NCBI GenBank assembly: GCA_943735955.1
Contig: OX030957.1
Span: 13,257,361 to 13,321,360, forward strand
Direction: 5' to 3'
Source of the DNA: Piscicola geometra
Lineage: Eukaryota > Annelida > Clitellata > Hirudinida > Piscicolidae
Length of the DNA: 64,000 nt
Part shown: piece by piece, positions 11,066 to 38,539 of the stretch
Layout: every line of letters begins with the position of its first letter
Position numbering within the stretch: the stretch's first letter is position 1
Made by a program: the position numbers and the translations under genes
Notes under the pieces: generated by a model
The model's input: only the letters and a program-made list of their open reading frames with translations
The model's database searches: none
What the model was told of the DNA's origin: nothing

Positions 11066-13039
11066 TTGCGCTCATGTCGTCTGCTGTCGAAACGGTCTCC
11101 GTGGTTCGACAGTGAATGTGCGACTCTGAAACGGGTTGCACGTAGACATGAGCGTAAGTTTAGGTCTCATAGTTCTTCCTTTAATTATAACCTTTACTTG
11201 TCTTCTCTTAACCAATACAAATCTATATTATTCTCTAAGCACTGTAATTATTTTAGAATTTCTATAGTCAACGCTTCTTCTTCAAAGAATCGTTGGCAGT
11301 CACTTTCTAAATTATTAAATAAAAACCTTCCACCTCCTTCATCTTTCTCTTCTCAAGATTATCATAATTACATAACAAGTAAAGTAGAAACAATAAGGTC
11401 TAATTTTAACAATAATACCTCTATTCCTAGCCCTATTAATTATATTAACAATAGTGAATTTAATTTTGTCAGTTTTTCTTCAATTTCTCTACCTGACCTG
11501 TCCTTAATTATTAATTCCATGTCTCCATCTACCTGTTCTCTTGACATAATTCCAACTTATTTGATTAAAGAATTGTCTGATATTTTTTACCCTATAATTC
11601 TTTTCATTGTTAATCTGTCTCTCTCTACATCTAAATTTCCGACTTTATACAAAGCTTCTGTTATCATACCTACTTTAAAAAATAATTCATTAGACCCTAC
11701 TCAAATTTCTAACTATAGACCTATTTCCAATCTAACATTCATATCTAAAATAATAGAAAAGGTAGTCTATCAACAAATCTATTCATATTTAAATGCTAAC
11801 TCTCTTATACCTTATTCACAATCTGGTTTTCGTTTAGGTCATAACTGTGAATCATCCCTCTTAAAACTCTATAATGATCTTATTTACGCCTTTGATAATA
11901 AAAAATGTTCTGTACTTGTTTGTTTAGATTATTCGGCCGCTTTTGACACTGTAGACCACTCCTTATTACTACTATTACTAAAAAATAAGTTCAATATTAA
12001 TGATTCTTCGTTTTTATGGATTAAGTCATATTTATCTAATAGATCTGTTTATGTTTCTTTAAATCACTGTACCTCTACCCCATCTACTTACTCATATGGT
12101 GTTCCTCAAGGTTCTATTCTTGGTCCTTTGTTCTTTATTCTATACGTCTCTGAACTATCTTCTATCATTTCCTCTCATTCTCTCAACTCCCTATCCTATG
12201 CTGACGATTCGCAGTTATAAGTCAGCTTCGATACATCATCATATAATACTGTTATGTCATCTATATCTTCATGTCTATTATCTATTGAAAACTGGTCTAG
12301 CTCAATGTCTTTAAAATTGAATCCACTAAAGTTTGAACTTATATTTTTTGATAAAAATGGTAAACTAATTAATGGCCCATGTAATTTCTCCACTCATACT
12401 ATTGTTCCATCTAATCATATTCGTAGTTTAGGATTTATTTTCGACTCAAAATTAACCTTATCAAACCAAATTCTATCAGTCACTAAATCTTGCTATTTTC
12501 ATCTCAGACGTATCAGACAATTATTACCTTACTTAGATGACCCTTCTTTAAAGATGTTAGTCTCTGCACTTGTTTTATCTCGAATTGACTATTGTAACTC
12601 ACTCTATTATAATTCACCTGAAACTACTTTAAAACCATTAAATAAAGTATTTAATTATGCTGCTAGAGTCGTTAGCCGTACTCCTATTTATCACCACATT
12701 ACACCCTCTCTCATCTTATTACATTGGCTCCCCATCAAATTTAGGATTATATTTAAAATCTGTGTTTTTATGTTTAAATTACAAAATTCCCCAGTATCCC
12801 CAATATACCTCAAATCATTAATAACTCACCCTCATAGAAGTAATTTAAGATCATCCACTCAAAATCATTATTTCATCCCTTCCATTTATAACTCTTTTGC
12901 TAAACGTTCTTTCCATTATGCAGGTCCATATATTTGGAACTCATTACCTCCTTATTTAACTACTTCTAAATCATTATTTACTTTTCGTAAGGATCTGAAG
13001 ACATATCTGTTTAACAAATTTATTTACCAGCGCTCTTGA
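11066..13039 (+). pseudogene. LINE reverse transcriptase ORF, one premature stop
   Basis: Reading frame from the endonuclease-RT linker (SPWFDSECATLKRVARRHER) through RT motifs ISNYRPISNLTFISKIIE, SGFRLGHNCES, CLDYSAAFDTVDHSLL, GVPQGSILGPLFFILYVSEL and SYADD. A TAA at 12218-12220 replaces a Tyr codon that is intact in the fragment at 775-1149. The frame then continues to the natural end, FRKDLKTYLFNKFIYQRS, at 13039. With only one visible stop in the RT, this copy is young relative to the other fragments. 5' truncation and the nested insertion make it inactive. Confidence 0.85.
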
Positions 13040-13084
13040 ATTTGAAGAAAGAGCGCTATAGAAATCTATTTGATTGATCGATTG

Positions 13085-13689
13085 ATATCTAAAAATTCTG
13101 TTTTGTGACATGGTTGACGATTATGCTCGTATCAAAAAAAGAGTTTAACCATTTTTTTTAAAGTGGTGGGTCCACATTAATCTCACTACTAAAAAATGGG
13201 AGGTTCGGATCCCAAGACACCCCAAGGATCGCCGCTCATGGTACCGTGCATGTTCTCGGTATATAGCGATTTAGCTATGTTCCGTGAATATCATTTTCAT
13301 TTTGAAATTGAAATTTATAAAAAATCTAAACCTATATTCGTCTATCCGCACTTGAATGATAAAATGTATAGAATCTATAAACTTATATCGTTTTATAACT
13401 GTAATTTATGCATATTCTCTTAAGTGTAGTGGTTAGAAATGAAAATATGCAGCATAAGTGGCCTGGAAGCTTGTTCGGGTTATACGCCACTATAATAATG
13501 AGGGTACTGGGGTCCTTCCCCCAATTAAAAAAATTAAAACTTCGGTTTTGATACGAAAATTCAAGTAATCAAAGAATAGTCAGTTTTAGACAGCTATAAC
13601 TAAACAATCTCACAATTAAGGTGGACCCCCTCACTACCAAAAAGTGGGGAGGTCCAGACCGCAGGACCCCCCTAGGATCACCGCCCATG
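13085..13689. mobile_element. Remnant of hAT-family right end
   Basis: Two degenerate copies of the right-end unit described at 3140-3849. One contains ATGGTTGACGATTATGCTCG and ends near 13253 (GGATCGCCGCTCATGG). One ends at about 13689 (GGATCACCGCCCATGG). No transposase is seen next to them. Confidence 0.65.
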
Positions 13690-13806
13690 GCTGTAGGTTT
13701 CGATGGCTTAAGGAAGGTTTTTAAATACAATATTTAATATTTCAAACCGATAAAAAACCTTTAATAGTAATGTGACTGAAATGTTTGAAAATGAAAGCAC
13801 GATGTT

Positions 13807-15054
13807 TTAATCGGGTAAGTCCAAAGTGGAAATAGTCAAAAAAACAATTCCTGAAATAATGTCAAAAAAATATCCGTTTGAAATCAATCCCCCGGTTATT
13901 CCAATGCAAAAGTACAAAAGCAGTAGCAAATACGTCAGCATGAGCTTCGATGTGATGGAGAGTTGGCGATAATTAATGTGGATCATGTAGATGATGAAGA
14001 TGGCAAGACAGCTGATCCACGTGTCAGTCAAGAACCGCCGTCTGTGTTGCTTTTCCAGGATGAGGGTGAGAGTGGTGCGTTCGAGCACGTAACACACACA
14101 ATGCCACGTCATTGCGCTAGAAAAGGTATCTTCGATTTCTTCTTCGTTGCTGATGACTTCATTGCTGTAGAAAACTTTGTACTTGTCGTCGTCACAATCG
14201 CCGCTGTAGGACCTCTTCTTGCGTCTGCACTGCATGAACTGGTTGTTTTCTCGAGTGGTCAGCACTTGCACAACATCGACCAGGAAGAGGACGATGAAGG
14301 CCGTGGTGGAGCCTGGCACTGGAAACCTGTTCAGCTGCCACTGCCACTGACACGAGTCTAGATGGTAGGACTGCCAAATGAGGGAGAGGGTGAAGACCAT
14401 GGTTGCAAGCAGCCACAACTGTTGTTTGAGAGACACGAAGGGCACCAGACCGAGCAAAAAGACGCAAATGAAAACGACGAAGGCGAGTTGTTTGTTGATG
14501 ATGGCGATGTCAGGTCTCTCGCTGAAGAAGATCGTCCCCAAGGAGAACAAACCCATCGAACAGATCGCCAAGGCGAAGGAGAGAACGACGATTCTGAAAG
14601 GAGGGAATGTGGTGAAGATGATGCACATTAGACACACCATGGAGCAGCAGATCACTGGAATGTGCAAGAACTCGTACTGTCCGAGTGATAATATGAACTT
14701 GTGGTGCGTGGTGTGGGTAGGATGTGAAAATAAATCGTTGACAATGGTGCCATAGAAGCCTGAAAGAAAGCCGGTGACAGCTCCTCTGATCACGGAGTTC
14801 AGGTTGTCGTCGTTGAGGAGGTAACATCGCTCCAAGCCCGTGAGGAAGAAGAGTAGACCAGGAATCAGCATGAAAAAAGCGGGAAGTTTGTACTGGTCGA
14901 GCAGACGACTGAATGTGGCGGTGGTGGCGATGCAACAGAGCACTTGCAGAAGGAACATGGTGAATCTCATGATCGTCAGAAATCTCCTGCGAGCCTCAAT
15001 CATCCTGTCGGACTCTCCACTCTCCAGTGCATCCGATAATTGCATATAATTCAA
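13807..15054 (-). CDS. Multi-pass membrane protein, family not recognised
   Basis: A single uninterrupted frame of 415 codons, the only apparently intronless gene here. The protein starts MNYMQLSDALESGESDRM, an acidic cytosol-like leader without a signal peptide. It has about ten hydrophobic segments at residues 28-50, 55-75, 85-108, 128-150, 153-176, 187-208, 210-230, 246-266, 348-366 and 370-395. A charged loop at about 270-310 has a basic stretch (QCRRKKRSYSGD) followed by an acidic one (SNEEEIEDTF). The layout suggests an integral membrane protein; I see no transporter or receptor signature and assign no function. It could be a retrocopy, but no poly(A) tail or flanking duplication is visible. 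Codon use is GC-rich at third positions compared with flanking DNA, which supports real coding. Confidence 0.8.
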   Translation of the reverse strand: MNYMQLSDALESGESDRMIEARRRFLTIMRFTMFLLQVLCCIATTATFSRLLDQYKLPAFFMLIPGLLFFLTGLERCYLLNDDNLNSVIRGAVTGFLSGFYGTIVNDLFSHPTHTTHHKFILSLGQYEFLHIPVICCSMVCLMCIIFTTFPPFRIVVLSFALAICSMGLFSLGTIFFSERPDIAIINKQLAFVVFICVFLLGLVPFVSLKQQLWLLATMVFTLSLIWQSYHLDSCQWQWQLNRFPVPGSTTAFIVLFLVDVVQVLTTRENNQFMQCRRKKRSYSGDCDDDKYKVFYSNEVISNEEEIEDTFSSAMTWHCVCYVLERTTLTLILEKQHRRRFLTDTWISCLAIFIIYMIHINYRQLSITSKLMLTYLLLLLYFCIGITGGLISNGYFFDIISGIVFLTISTLDLPD

Positions 15055-15411
15055 CTATTAGGGGTTTTGAGAAGCGTCAAATTTAAATTTGATTTAGTCT
15101 ACTTTTAATATTCTATTCAGGTGTTTCATAGAAAAGATAACTTTTAGAAATATGTTTTAAATTATAAATATTCAACAAATTAATGTTATAAATCATTTTA
15201 GTTCACTAATGCTTACCTATTGATAACCGTTTTTTGTAATTGTAATTAATTTAATTTTCAGTCAATGGAGTTAATAACATAAGTTAATTTTTGACGATTC
15301 CTTAGAATACAAAATTCTAAAATTAAATTCCAATTTGAGAAAAAATAATTCATTTAACACTAAATTTCCTTCGTTCTATTTTTGTGGATCATTTTCATTT
15401 TTGACTGAAAG
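15055..15411. promoter_or_regulatory. Shared divergent promoter region
   Basis: 357 bp separate the start codons of the membrane-protein gene (-) and FAM50 (+), so one bidirectional promoter is likely. The segment is AT-rich. No specific factor site was identified. Confidence 0.5.
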
Positions 15412-17148
15412 ATGGCTCAGTACAAGGGAGCAGCCAAGGAGGCCAGCAGAGCTATGAACCTGATAAAGAAGAGGCAGAAGGAGAGAGAGGAACTCGAGCT
15501 GAGGAAAAAGAAGATTGAAGAAGACTCTAAAGTATTAAGAATTTGTTATTTCATTGAATTTCTTCCCAACCTTTAATTCCACTAATAAAAGAATATATTA
15601 AAATATCATTAAAAAGCCTATATTTTATAAATTTTTCAAAGGTGGGGGTGATTGAAAAGAAGTTCGCAGTGCACTATGATGCAGTGGAGAACCAGCTGAA
15701 GAGTGACACCATTGGCCTGGTCACCCTCGACCAGATGAAGGCGAAGCAGGTGGGGCTGGTGTGGACTGGTAACCTTTGGTTGGTTAATTAATAATTATAA
15801 GAGTTTATTGAAATTTAAATGGTTAATTGCTTGATGTTATTAGGAAAATAAGTTATAAATTATAATTAATACATTTAATTGAGTTAATAATAAATTAATA
15901 TTTAATTAACTTAACAAGGATGAAGTGCTGAAGGAGCGAGAGAGGCAAATGGTGGCGATGAAGGAAATGGCGATGAGTGCTCAGTCCATGGAAAAGAACA
16001 AGGAAAAGACTCGGAAACAAGGTCCTCTGTCGTTCCACATGGATGAAGAAGAGGAGGAAGAGAAAGAAAGAGATGAAAAAGAAGAAAATAAAGATGATGA
16101 TGATGATGATGATGATGCTGATGATGACAATATCACAAAAAATAAAACCCTAGAAACCGAATCATCAAAAAGAAAAAAAGAATCAGACATCAGTGAGAAC
16201 AAGCCAAAAAAGTTCAAAATGACCAAGTGTCCATTCGTCGACACGAGTTTCCTGCCCGACCGAGAGAGGGAGGAGGAGGAGGCGAGGATGCGTGAGGAGT
16301 TGCGGCAGGAGTGGACGCGGAAGCAGGAAGCAATCAAGGCCGAGGAGATCGAGATCACGTACAGTTACTGGGATGGGTCGGGACATCGCAGGGTGTTGAG
16401 GATGCGAAAGGGTCACACCATCCAACAGTTCCTGCAGAAGTGTCTCGAGCAGCTGAAGAACGACTTCAATGAGTTGAAGAGTTCGTCTGTCGATCGTCTC
16501 ATGTACATCAAGGTGATGATGATGATGTTGATGATGATGCAATTTTCAAATCATCCCAAATCCATTCGTTGTGTTCCCATAGACATTCCCCGGATTTGAA
16601 TTGATTATTCACAATTTGATTTGAATCTCCACAATGATCCAACTCTCGAACCTCCAACCACCAGGAAGACTTGATCATCGCACAACACTACTCCTTCTAC
16701 GACTTCATCGTGACGAAGGCTCGTGGCAAGAGTGGTCCCCTCTTCAACTTCGACGTGCATGATGACGTCAGAATGATCAATGACGCAACCGTCGAGAAGG
16801 ATGAGTCACACGCCGGCAAGGTTGGGCGATTTGTAACGGTCGTTAACTGTTTTAACGATTGTAACTGTTTTTTCTTTTCTTAATCATCACCACCATCCCA
16901 ACTACCATCATCATCACCACCCCCCTTCCTCCCACCACCACCACCACCACCCCCCACCACCGCCACCATCATCATCACCACCATCACCACCCCCCACCAC
17001 CACCATCATCACCACCACGCAGGTATGCTTGCGTAGCTGGTACGACAAGAACAAGCACATCTTCCCGGCATCCCGTTGGGAGCCCTACGACCCGGATAAA
17101 GAGTGGGGCAAGTATACGGTGTCGGACAAGGAGGTCACCATTAAGTGA
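15412..17148 (+). CDS. FAM50: FAM50/XAP5 family nuclear protein, complete, 5 exons
   Basis: Conserved eukaryotic XAP5 protein; the human relatives FAM50A/B are nuclear and linked to pre-mRNA splicing. Exons: 15412-15531, 15642-15749, 15919-16512, 16665-16820 and 17023-17148. All junctions are GT-AG and frames close to 367 residues (human about 340). N-terminus: [20 protein letters not shown], then a charged coiled coil. Residues about 100-150 are an acidic and basic low-complexity insert with a run of eight Asp encoded by GATGAT. The XAP5 core follows: [70 protein letters not shown] and [20 protein letters not shown]. The end VSDKEVTIK extends slightly past the human terminus. Exon 3 runs straight into a GAT array at its donor, and exon 5 follows a CCA/ATC array. 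Divergent neighbour at 13807-15054. Confidence 0.96.
16860..17020 (+). repeat. CCA/ATC repeat abutting FAM50 exon 5
   Basis: Interrupted CAC, ATC and CCCC repeats fill the last part of intron 4 and form the tract before the acceptor at 17021-17022. Confidence 0.85.
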
Positions 17149-17149
17149 T

Positions 17150-17153
17150 GTGT

Positions 17154-17184
<31 letters not shown>

Positions 17185-17275
17185 AGTGTGTGTGTGTGTG
17201 TGTGGGGGGGGGTTATTTGTGTGTGTGGGTTGTTTGGGGGGGGGTTTGTGTGAGGGGTGTGTGTGTGGGTTAGGG
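17150..17275. repeat. GT/G-rich microsatellite in FAM50 3' UTR
   Basis: GT dinucleotides with G runs begin directly after the FAM50 stop codon. Confidence 0.9.
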
Positions 17276-17415
17276 GATGCTGTGGAAGAGCTTCCAGATT
17301 GCTTCTATGATACACTCCTCTCGTAAGTAACCCTCAACATAACCTGAGGTATCATTACTAGGAATAATTAAAGTGGTGCCTACACCAGCTGGCATTTAAG
17401 ACCCATGTGTGTGTG

Positions 17416-17421
17416 AATAAA
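17416..17421 (+). terminator. Poly(A) signal AATAAA of FAM50
   Basis: AATAAA about 270 nt after the FAM50 stop codon on the same strand. Confidence 0.7.
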
Positions 17422-19440
17422 CTTGGAGAATTGTAAGTTACTGTTGGCAAGTGTTAGTTTCAAGGGTTGCCATTGGTTCAAATATTCTGAGACCTTTGCC
17501 GTTTTTTATCTTTTTTCGAATTTGATTTCAAATATAATTTATTAAAAGCGACTTTTGTGTTAATTCATCTCATTTTCTGAAATTTAAATCAAATCTCTTA
17601 ATTGTCAAATTTAAAATGTATTTTTTTCATGTGGAACGCACCTGTGTATAAGACGCACATGTTAATCCACGAAATTTAAAATTTCATTTTAAAATCATAG
17701 ACCATATCAGCGATCTGTTCCATTTAATCATACTAGTTAAAAATGGAAACAAAAAATGGATAGTATATGGTATAGGGCATAATAAGTAAAACAATAATGC
17801 CATGTTTCATTTATTTGGAATATTGAAGAGTAATTATGAAATACAAATGTCTTTGATGCTCGACCGACAGACTCATTTGTGGTGTCTTGCTGTTGAGGTT
17901 CGATGGGTAGTATGGCACATGAAAAGTGAAACGTTTATAATATATATTACGTTATATATCGTTAATAATATTCGATAATTATATTCATCGTTGTACTATA
18001 CTGTATTGTATTGTTCTGTATTGTTTTTTATTGTATTGTACTGTATTTTATTGTTTTGTATGGAAAAGCAATGAAGGAAATATGCATTTGAAGCACAGTG
18101 AGTTCCAGCACCAGCAACGAAAAACTCTTCAAAGACCGCGAAAACGATAGATTTTAGTGGAAAGTTGTCTTTTACAGATACCTCGCGGATAAGTTAATAT
18201 AAAATTCAAGTTTATTAACAGTTTTATCAGATTAAATATTTTTAAACCTTAATTGAAAGTTTATTTCTTCACGTTTTAAAGATTCTCAGTTAAACTACTA
18301 TCGTTTATAAATATTCAAGCATACATGTGAGATGAATAGCTTTTTATAAGAAAACTACAATTATTAATGTTGATTTGTTTTAAATACTAAATTTAATATA
18401 ATTTAAATTAGCTAAAATTTTTAGATAATATAATTTAGATTTAGTTTGTAACTACATTGCTGCACACAGCTTATCAGTGAAATAATCTCAAATAGTAAGA
18501 TAAAATTCGAAAAACTTTTCGACCTACAATTTTGCTCAATTAATACATGCATAGTTGTCAAAATGTTATATTTCAATAAATACAAAATATACGCATAAAT
18601 TAGGGAATGTAGTTACTACACTCCCTAGCATAAATATACATACAAATGTATGAAGATATAGAAATGCTAACGAAAGAATTCAATCTTTTCATGAATTTAA
18701 CGAACGATTACCAAACCAAAAAGAAATACGTTTGAATTTACACCAAAAACGAACTTTCATAACGAAAAATCTCTTCAAATCTCCAGTGGTGAGAAAATTT
18801 GAGAATTTCTTCATGCTTTGTTTTTTTGGAGCGTTAAAGTTTTTCTGAAATTAAAAAAACGCCTAAGTAATGAAAAATAAAACTGGTTGATCTACGTTAA
18901 ATTGCTCAACCCTGGAAGTATAGAATATGCAGATTATGGTTGAATGCCTTTTATATATTACAAATGGTAATATCTTAATTGGAAAATTCTTCAAATACAT
19001 TGAATTGTGAAACAGTAACCACGCCAAAGAGTATTCGTTCAAATACATTGATTACAAGGACAGTAAGAAAAACATTTCTTTCTTATTTTAAAGTTGTAAA
19101 ATACGTAAAGAAAGATTTAAAAACTTAGAAGGATGAAAAATGGTTTTCGATATTACTGGTGTAATAAAAAGGATTATATATTTGTAAAAATCGATAATAA
19201 CTATTGCTAAAGAATGCGTGTAATAAGATTGAAGATTGAGATTGACTAAGAATACTTTGAGGAAGAAGATTAGTTGCTTTAAAGCTATCCATATTGCGCT
19301 TCAAAGACAACTGTTAAATACGATTTTAAATCGCTGGAAATTGAAATGCAAATTCCTCTTCATTCGGTCCTTAGCAACGTTTTTCAAACCACAGTTTATG
19401 TCATTCTTGATGTTTTAAACTGCCACCAGCATTTTATCTG
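17422..19440. other. Intergenic, AT-rich
   Basis: No gene recognised. There is a GTATT-type pentamer run at about 17998-18062. The open frames here are short and random in composition. Confidence 0.5.
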
Positions 19441-19454
19441 TCTTTGGCTTCAAT

Positions 19455-19712
19455 TATTCATCATCATCATCACCTCATCATCATCATCACCTCACCACCA
19501 TCATTGCATCAGCATCATCATCCTCACCTCATCATAATCATCATCATCATCATCACATCATCATCATCACCACATAAACATCAAACTCACATTTCTTTTC
19601 CTCCACACACGTACACCACCTCCATTGCTATCTTTTTATTTCAGCAATTTCCTCCTCCTCTTCCTCCTCTTATTCCTTCTTCTCCTCCTCCTCCTCATCC
19701 TCCTCTTCCTCA

Positions 19713-19744
<32 letters not shown>

Positions 19745-19862
19745 TTTCTCTTCCTCCTCCTCCTCTTCCTCCTCCTCCTCTTCATCTCCTCCTCCTCCTC
19801 CTCTTCTTCTTCATCTCCTCCTCCTCCTCCTCTTCTTCATCTCCTCCTCCATCTCCAACCTC
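19455..19862. repeat. ATC and CCT/CTT arrays in the CaMK1 3' UTR region
   Basis: ATC trinucleotides (19455-19575), then a pyrimidine CTCCTC/TTCCTC tract (19645-19860) ending two bases from the CaMK1 stop codon. On the CaMK1 sense strand it is a GGA/GAA-rich run. Confidence 0.9.
19635..19640 (-). terminator. Candidate poly(A) signal of CaMK1
   Basis: AATAAA on the minus strand about 225 nt downstream of the stop codon. Other signals further down cannot be excluded. Confidence 0.45.
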
Positions 19863-35528
<15,666 letters not shown>

Positions 35529-36935
35529 CAATCTGGGAATAGATCGAGGATTTGAGACATTATGGTCCCTAAATAATATTTAGTAAATATGGTGTGACGA
35601 TGCGTTGATGATTGGAGGAGTGAAGGCAATCAAAGCTTGAAAGATTTTAAAATGACTTTCTTTAATTACTTGAGAATGATGAAGCTGAATGAGGAAGATG
35701 AATTATTTAAGACACAAACTTGTCGGTTGTGTGGTGTTTTGGGTAATGAGAGTTCTTTGCTGATCAAGCTGGCCTTCAAAAACTCTAGCTTACACGACAA
35801 ATGCAAGAACTCAAAGAAGGCTTTCTTCAAATACGCTCTGAAACTGTCTCTCAATTCCTTTTCCAATTGCTCCAACCTTGAGAAGCAGTGGAAAATATTT
35901 TTGACTTTCAGATTAACTCTTCTATTGGCGCCACTGCACGCCACTAAGATCTGCAGAGAGTAATCCGGTCCAGTATTGCCTAGCCCACACTTATCAAGCA
36001 GAATTCACATTTTATACTTTGTATTCATCAAATTCAATTCTTGGATTGACTTCTAACAGAACAATAATCTCTCAAGGTAAACGTTTTCAGACTTTTAAAG
36101 AGGAAATTATGCTTCACCATATACGTTGTACGGTATAGCCTATACCCTCTATCTAATCTCCATTCATATGTGTTACACCCCGCTGGAATCTTCAATGGAT
36201 TATTTTCAAAATTAAAGAATAAATACTTTTAATGGTTCATAAATAGCAGGTATTTTCTTGTTCTTTAATGCATTTGATTTGTTTTTGAAAAGTGTGAACT
36301 TAAAATACCTTATCTAGTGTTTTGAATTAAGAATTTAAACTAATGATTTTTTCTTTTCTTTAGTTTTAAACCACTTCTCAGAAATGATCTTCAAGCTATT
36401 GATTGCTTATGAACCCTCAGTGAAGACGAAATCAGTTTTTCAGCGTATACAACTCTCATTTCTATCAGGTCTTAATGCCCGTCTCACATCATAAGTGGGG
36501 AAAGGAGAAATAATATTGATGCTTTGAAGGTGTTTATATTAAAGTATTTTGTGATTTATTTGGATTTAAAAAGATAAAATATTTTGTCAAGTTGGTTTTA
36601 AATGAATTTTAGCAATTTATGGAGAATTCGGATGAGAAAGTAATAAATTTTTTTCTAAATTTTTATGTTTTTTCATCAAAATTTGGTTACGTGGAAAATT
36701 TCAAAATTCAAAAATGGAAAAAAAACATTTATTAAAAAACCTGAATCAATCAGATAATGTTTTTTCAAAGTTTCACAATTCAAAAGGTTTTGGTGTTTCA
36801 AGAGAATAAAAACATTTCCAAAGTCCACTTTTAAAATATCAAAAACATGAACAAAGAATTCAGTGAACACTCATTAAAGTACTTCTTTCATAGATGAACC
36901 ACATCTTGTTATACCCATCCTTCTGTGCCCCAGTA
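35529..36935. other. Upstream region of CaMK1
   Basis: Should include the CaMK1 promoter. A minus-strand frame at 35944-35666 (starts MACSGANRRVNLKVKNIFHC; has LEKELRDSFRAYLKKAFFEF) looks helical but I do not recognise it and see no splice partners. Treat as unproven. Confidence 0.3.
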
Positions 36936-36937
36936 CT

Positions 36938-37030
36938 TGCAAACACATAAACACACGCGTGTCACAGGGAATTGCAAACACATGTGTATCACAGGGAATT
37001 GCAAACACATGTGTATCACAGGGAATTGCA
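36938..37030. repeat. 27-bp tandem repeat, about 3.5 copies
   Basis: Unit TTGCAAACACATGTGTATCA plus CAGGGAA; the first copy has a CACGCGTGTCACAGGG variant. Confidence 0.95.
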
Positions 37031-37667
37031 AACACGAAGCTTTTGCAGGGGTCTAAGCATGGCCATCGATCAAACCAAGCAATTCAGACGTTCCTTCCAA
37101 AATAAAGACTCTACAAGCTAGGTCCCACGCGCTAGTTACACGAAAAAAAACAAAGTTTACCAAAATAAAGAAGTCGTACAATTAACGGAAAAAAATGCAT
37201 TTTTACAAAAATGAAATTTAAAAACAAAAACTCAATAAATCGGACGTCTAAACAACCATACAGCACACACCCCGCGAGCGGGACCTTTAAAGACACGCAC
37301 ACAAACACACGCAAACACAAACACACACAAACCCTTCCACATCCTTATTGATCGACAGACCTTTTAGGGGAGTTTTTAAATAAACTCACAAACCATTAAG
37401 GCATACATGCAACCAGACATAACCACGCACACATGCAAGCAGACATCCGTTCTGATAACAGTAACAGACATGGTTCGATAAAGATCGAAAGTTTGTTAAT
37501 CTTTTCGAGTCGATGATTACTCATTTGAACATGGTCCAAGTCTTGGGCAACAATTCTCTGATCTCGTTCTGCATCTTCGAACTTTAAACTCAGTACCTTA
37601 TTTTTCGTACAAAAAAACGGGTATAACAAACACGCACTCCAGAATCTGTACACCGCTGTACACGCAG

Positions 37668-37685
37668 TGTGTGTGTGTTTGTGTT

Positions 37686-37716
<31 letters not shown>

Positions 37717-37916
37717 GTGTATGTGCGTGTGTTTGTGTATATGAGGGTGTGTGTGTGTGTGTGTGTAGGTTTTTATGTATTTGTTTGTTCTCCTCATTTG
37801 ATTTTCGGACTGTGAGTTTATGTGTACGCATGCGTGTGTGACTTGTTTATGTTTGTGTATGCTATTTAGATCAACACCTTGTTTATGTTTGTGTATGCTA
37901 TTTAGATCAACACCTT
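37668..37916. repeat. GT microsatellite plus 37-bp tandem duplication
   Basis: GT/GTTT repeats at 37668-37770; a 37-bp unit with TTTATGTTTGTGTATGCTAT is present twice at 37842-37915. Open frames through here are products of the GT repeat. Confidence 0.85.
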
Positions 37917-38461
37917 TAGCAGCGGGTCTGCAACAGTTTATAACCATCCGAAATGAGTCAAAACAAAACCAATTATGAATCAAGACAAAACCAAAATGAA
38001 TATTTAAAAAACCCAAAATAACCACTACTACCATATTCAATTCAATTCAAAAATGATTTTATTCAGCAAATTAACATGGTTAATTTCTAGGAGACCCGAA
38101 GTATACACTTGTTGGGCCACCCAAACAAAAAATTACAGAGAAATTGATTAATATAGTAATCACAGTAATCACAAAAATAATTAAAACAAAAATTAAATTA
38201 AATGTAAACAAAATTTATATTAACTTTCCATTAATAATCAAATTTTTGTAAAAATATAAAAGTAAAAGTACCCAGATTTATAATAGATTTTTATTAGACT
38301 GATTGGTCAAAATAACATTTATATATGAATAGACAAATAGAAAACTATTACGCAAAGAAATTTGAATTAGTTAACTTGTAAATTATAACCTTATATGGAC
38401 CTAGTGACAATGAATTTTTGCATATATTCCCTTATACCTCAATAACAAGAAAAATATCGAT

Positions 38462-38535
38462 TGCACTGGACTCGGTCTCATCATCCATTGTACTGGACTC
38501 GGTCCCATCATCCATTGTACTGGACTCCATTCCAA
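38462..38535. repeat. 27-bp tandem repeat, 2.5 copies
   Basis: Unit containing CATCATCCATTGTACTGGAC. On the minus strand it would encode STMDDGTES-type repeats, but no gene context supports coding. Confidence 0.8.
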
Positions 38536-38539
38536 ACAT

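Larger units (their letters stand above)
9799..13080 (+). mobile_element. CR1/Jockey-like LINE, 5' truncated
   Basis: This is the longest copy of the family in the window. It starts within the endonuclease (FNLHYNKPTDTYVSKF, SGNTIDFLITS, HSSDHYLINF). It continues through the spacer and full reverse transcriptase and ends with GAGCGCTATAGAAATC and a GATT tail near 13060-13085. An 855-bp insertion at 10183-11037 splits it. It may itself sit in a hAT-family copy, since hAT right-end sequence follows at 13095-13689. Confidence 0.85.

Noticed and set aside
37396..38040. Minus-strand 214-codon frame
   Set aside because: Half is GT repeat and a 37-bp duplication; the helical part (KVLSLKFEDAERDQRIVAQD) lacks splice donors.
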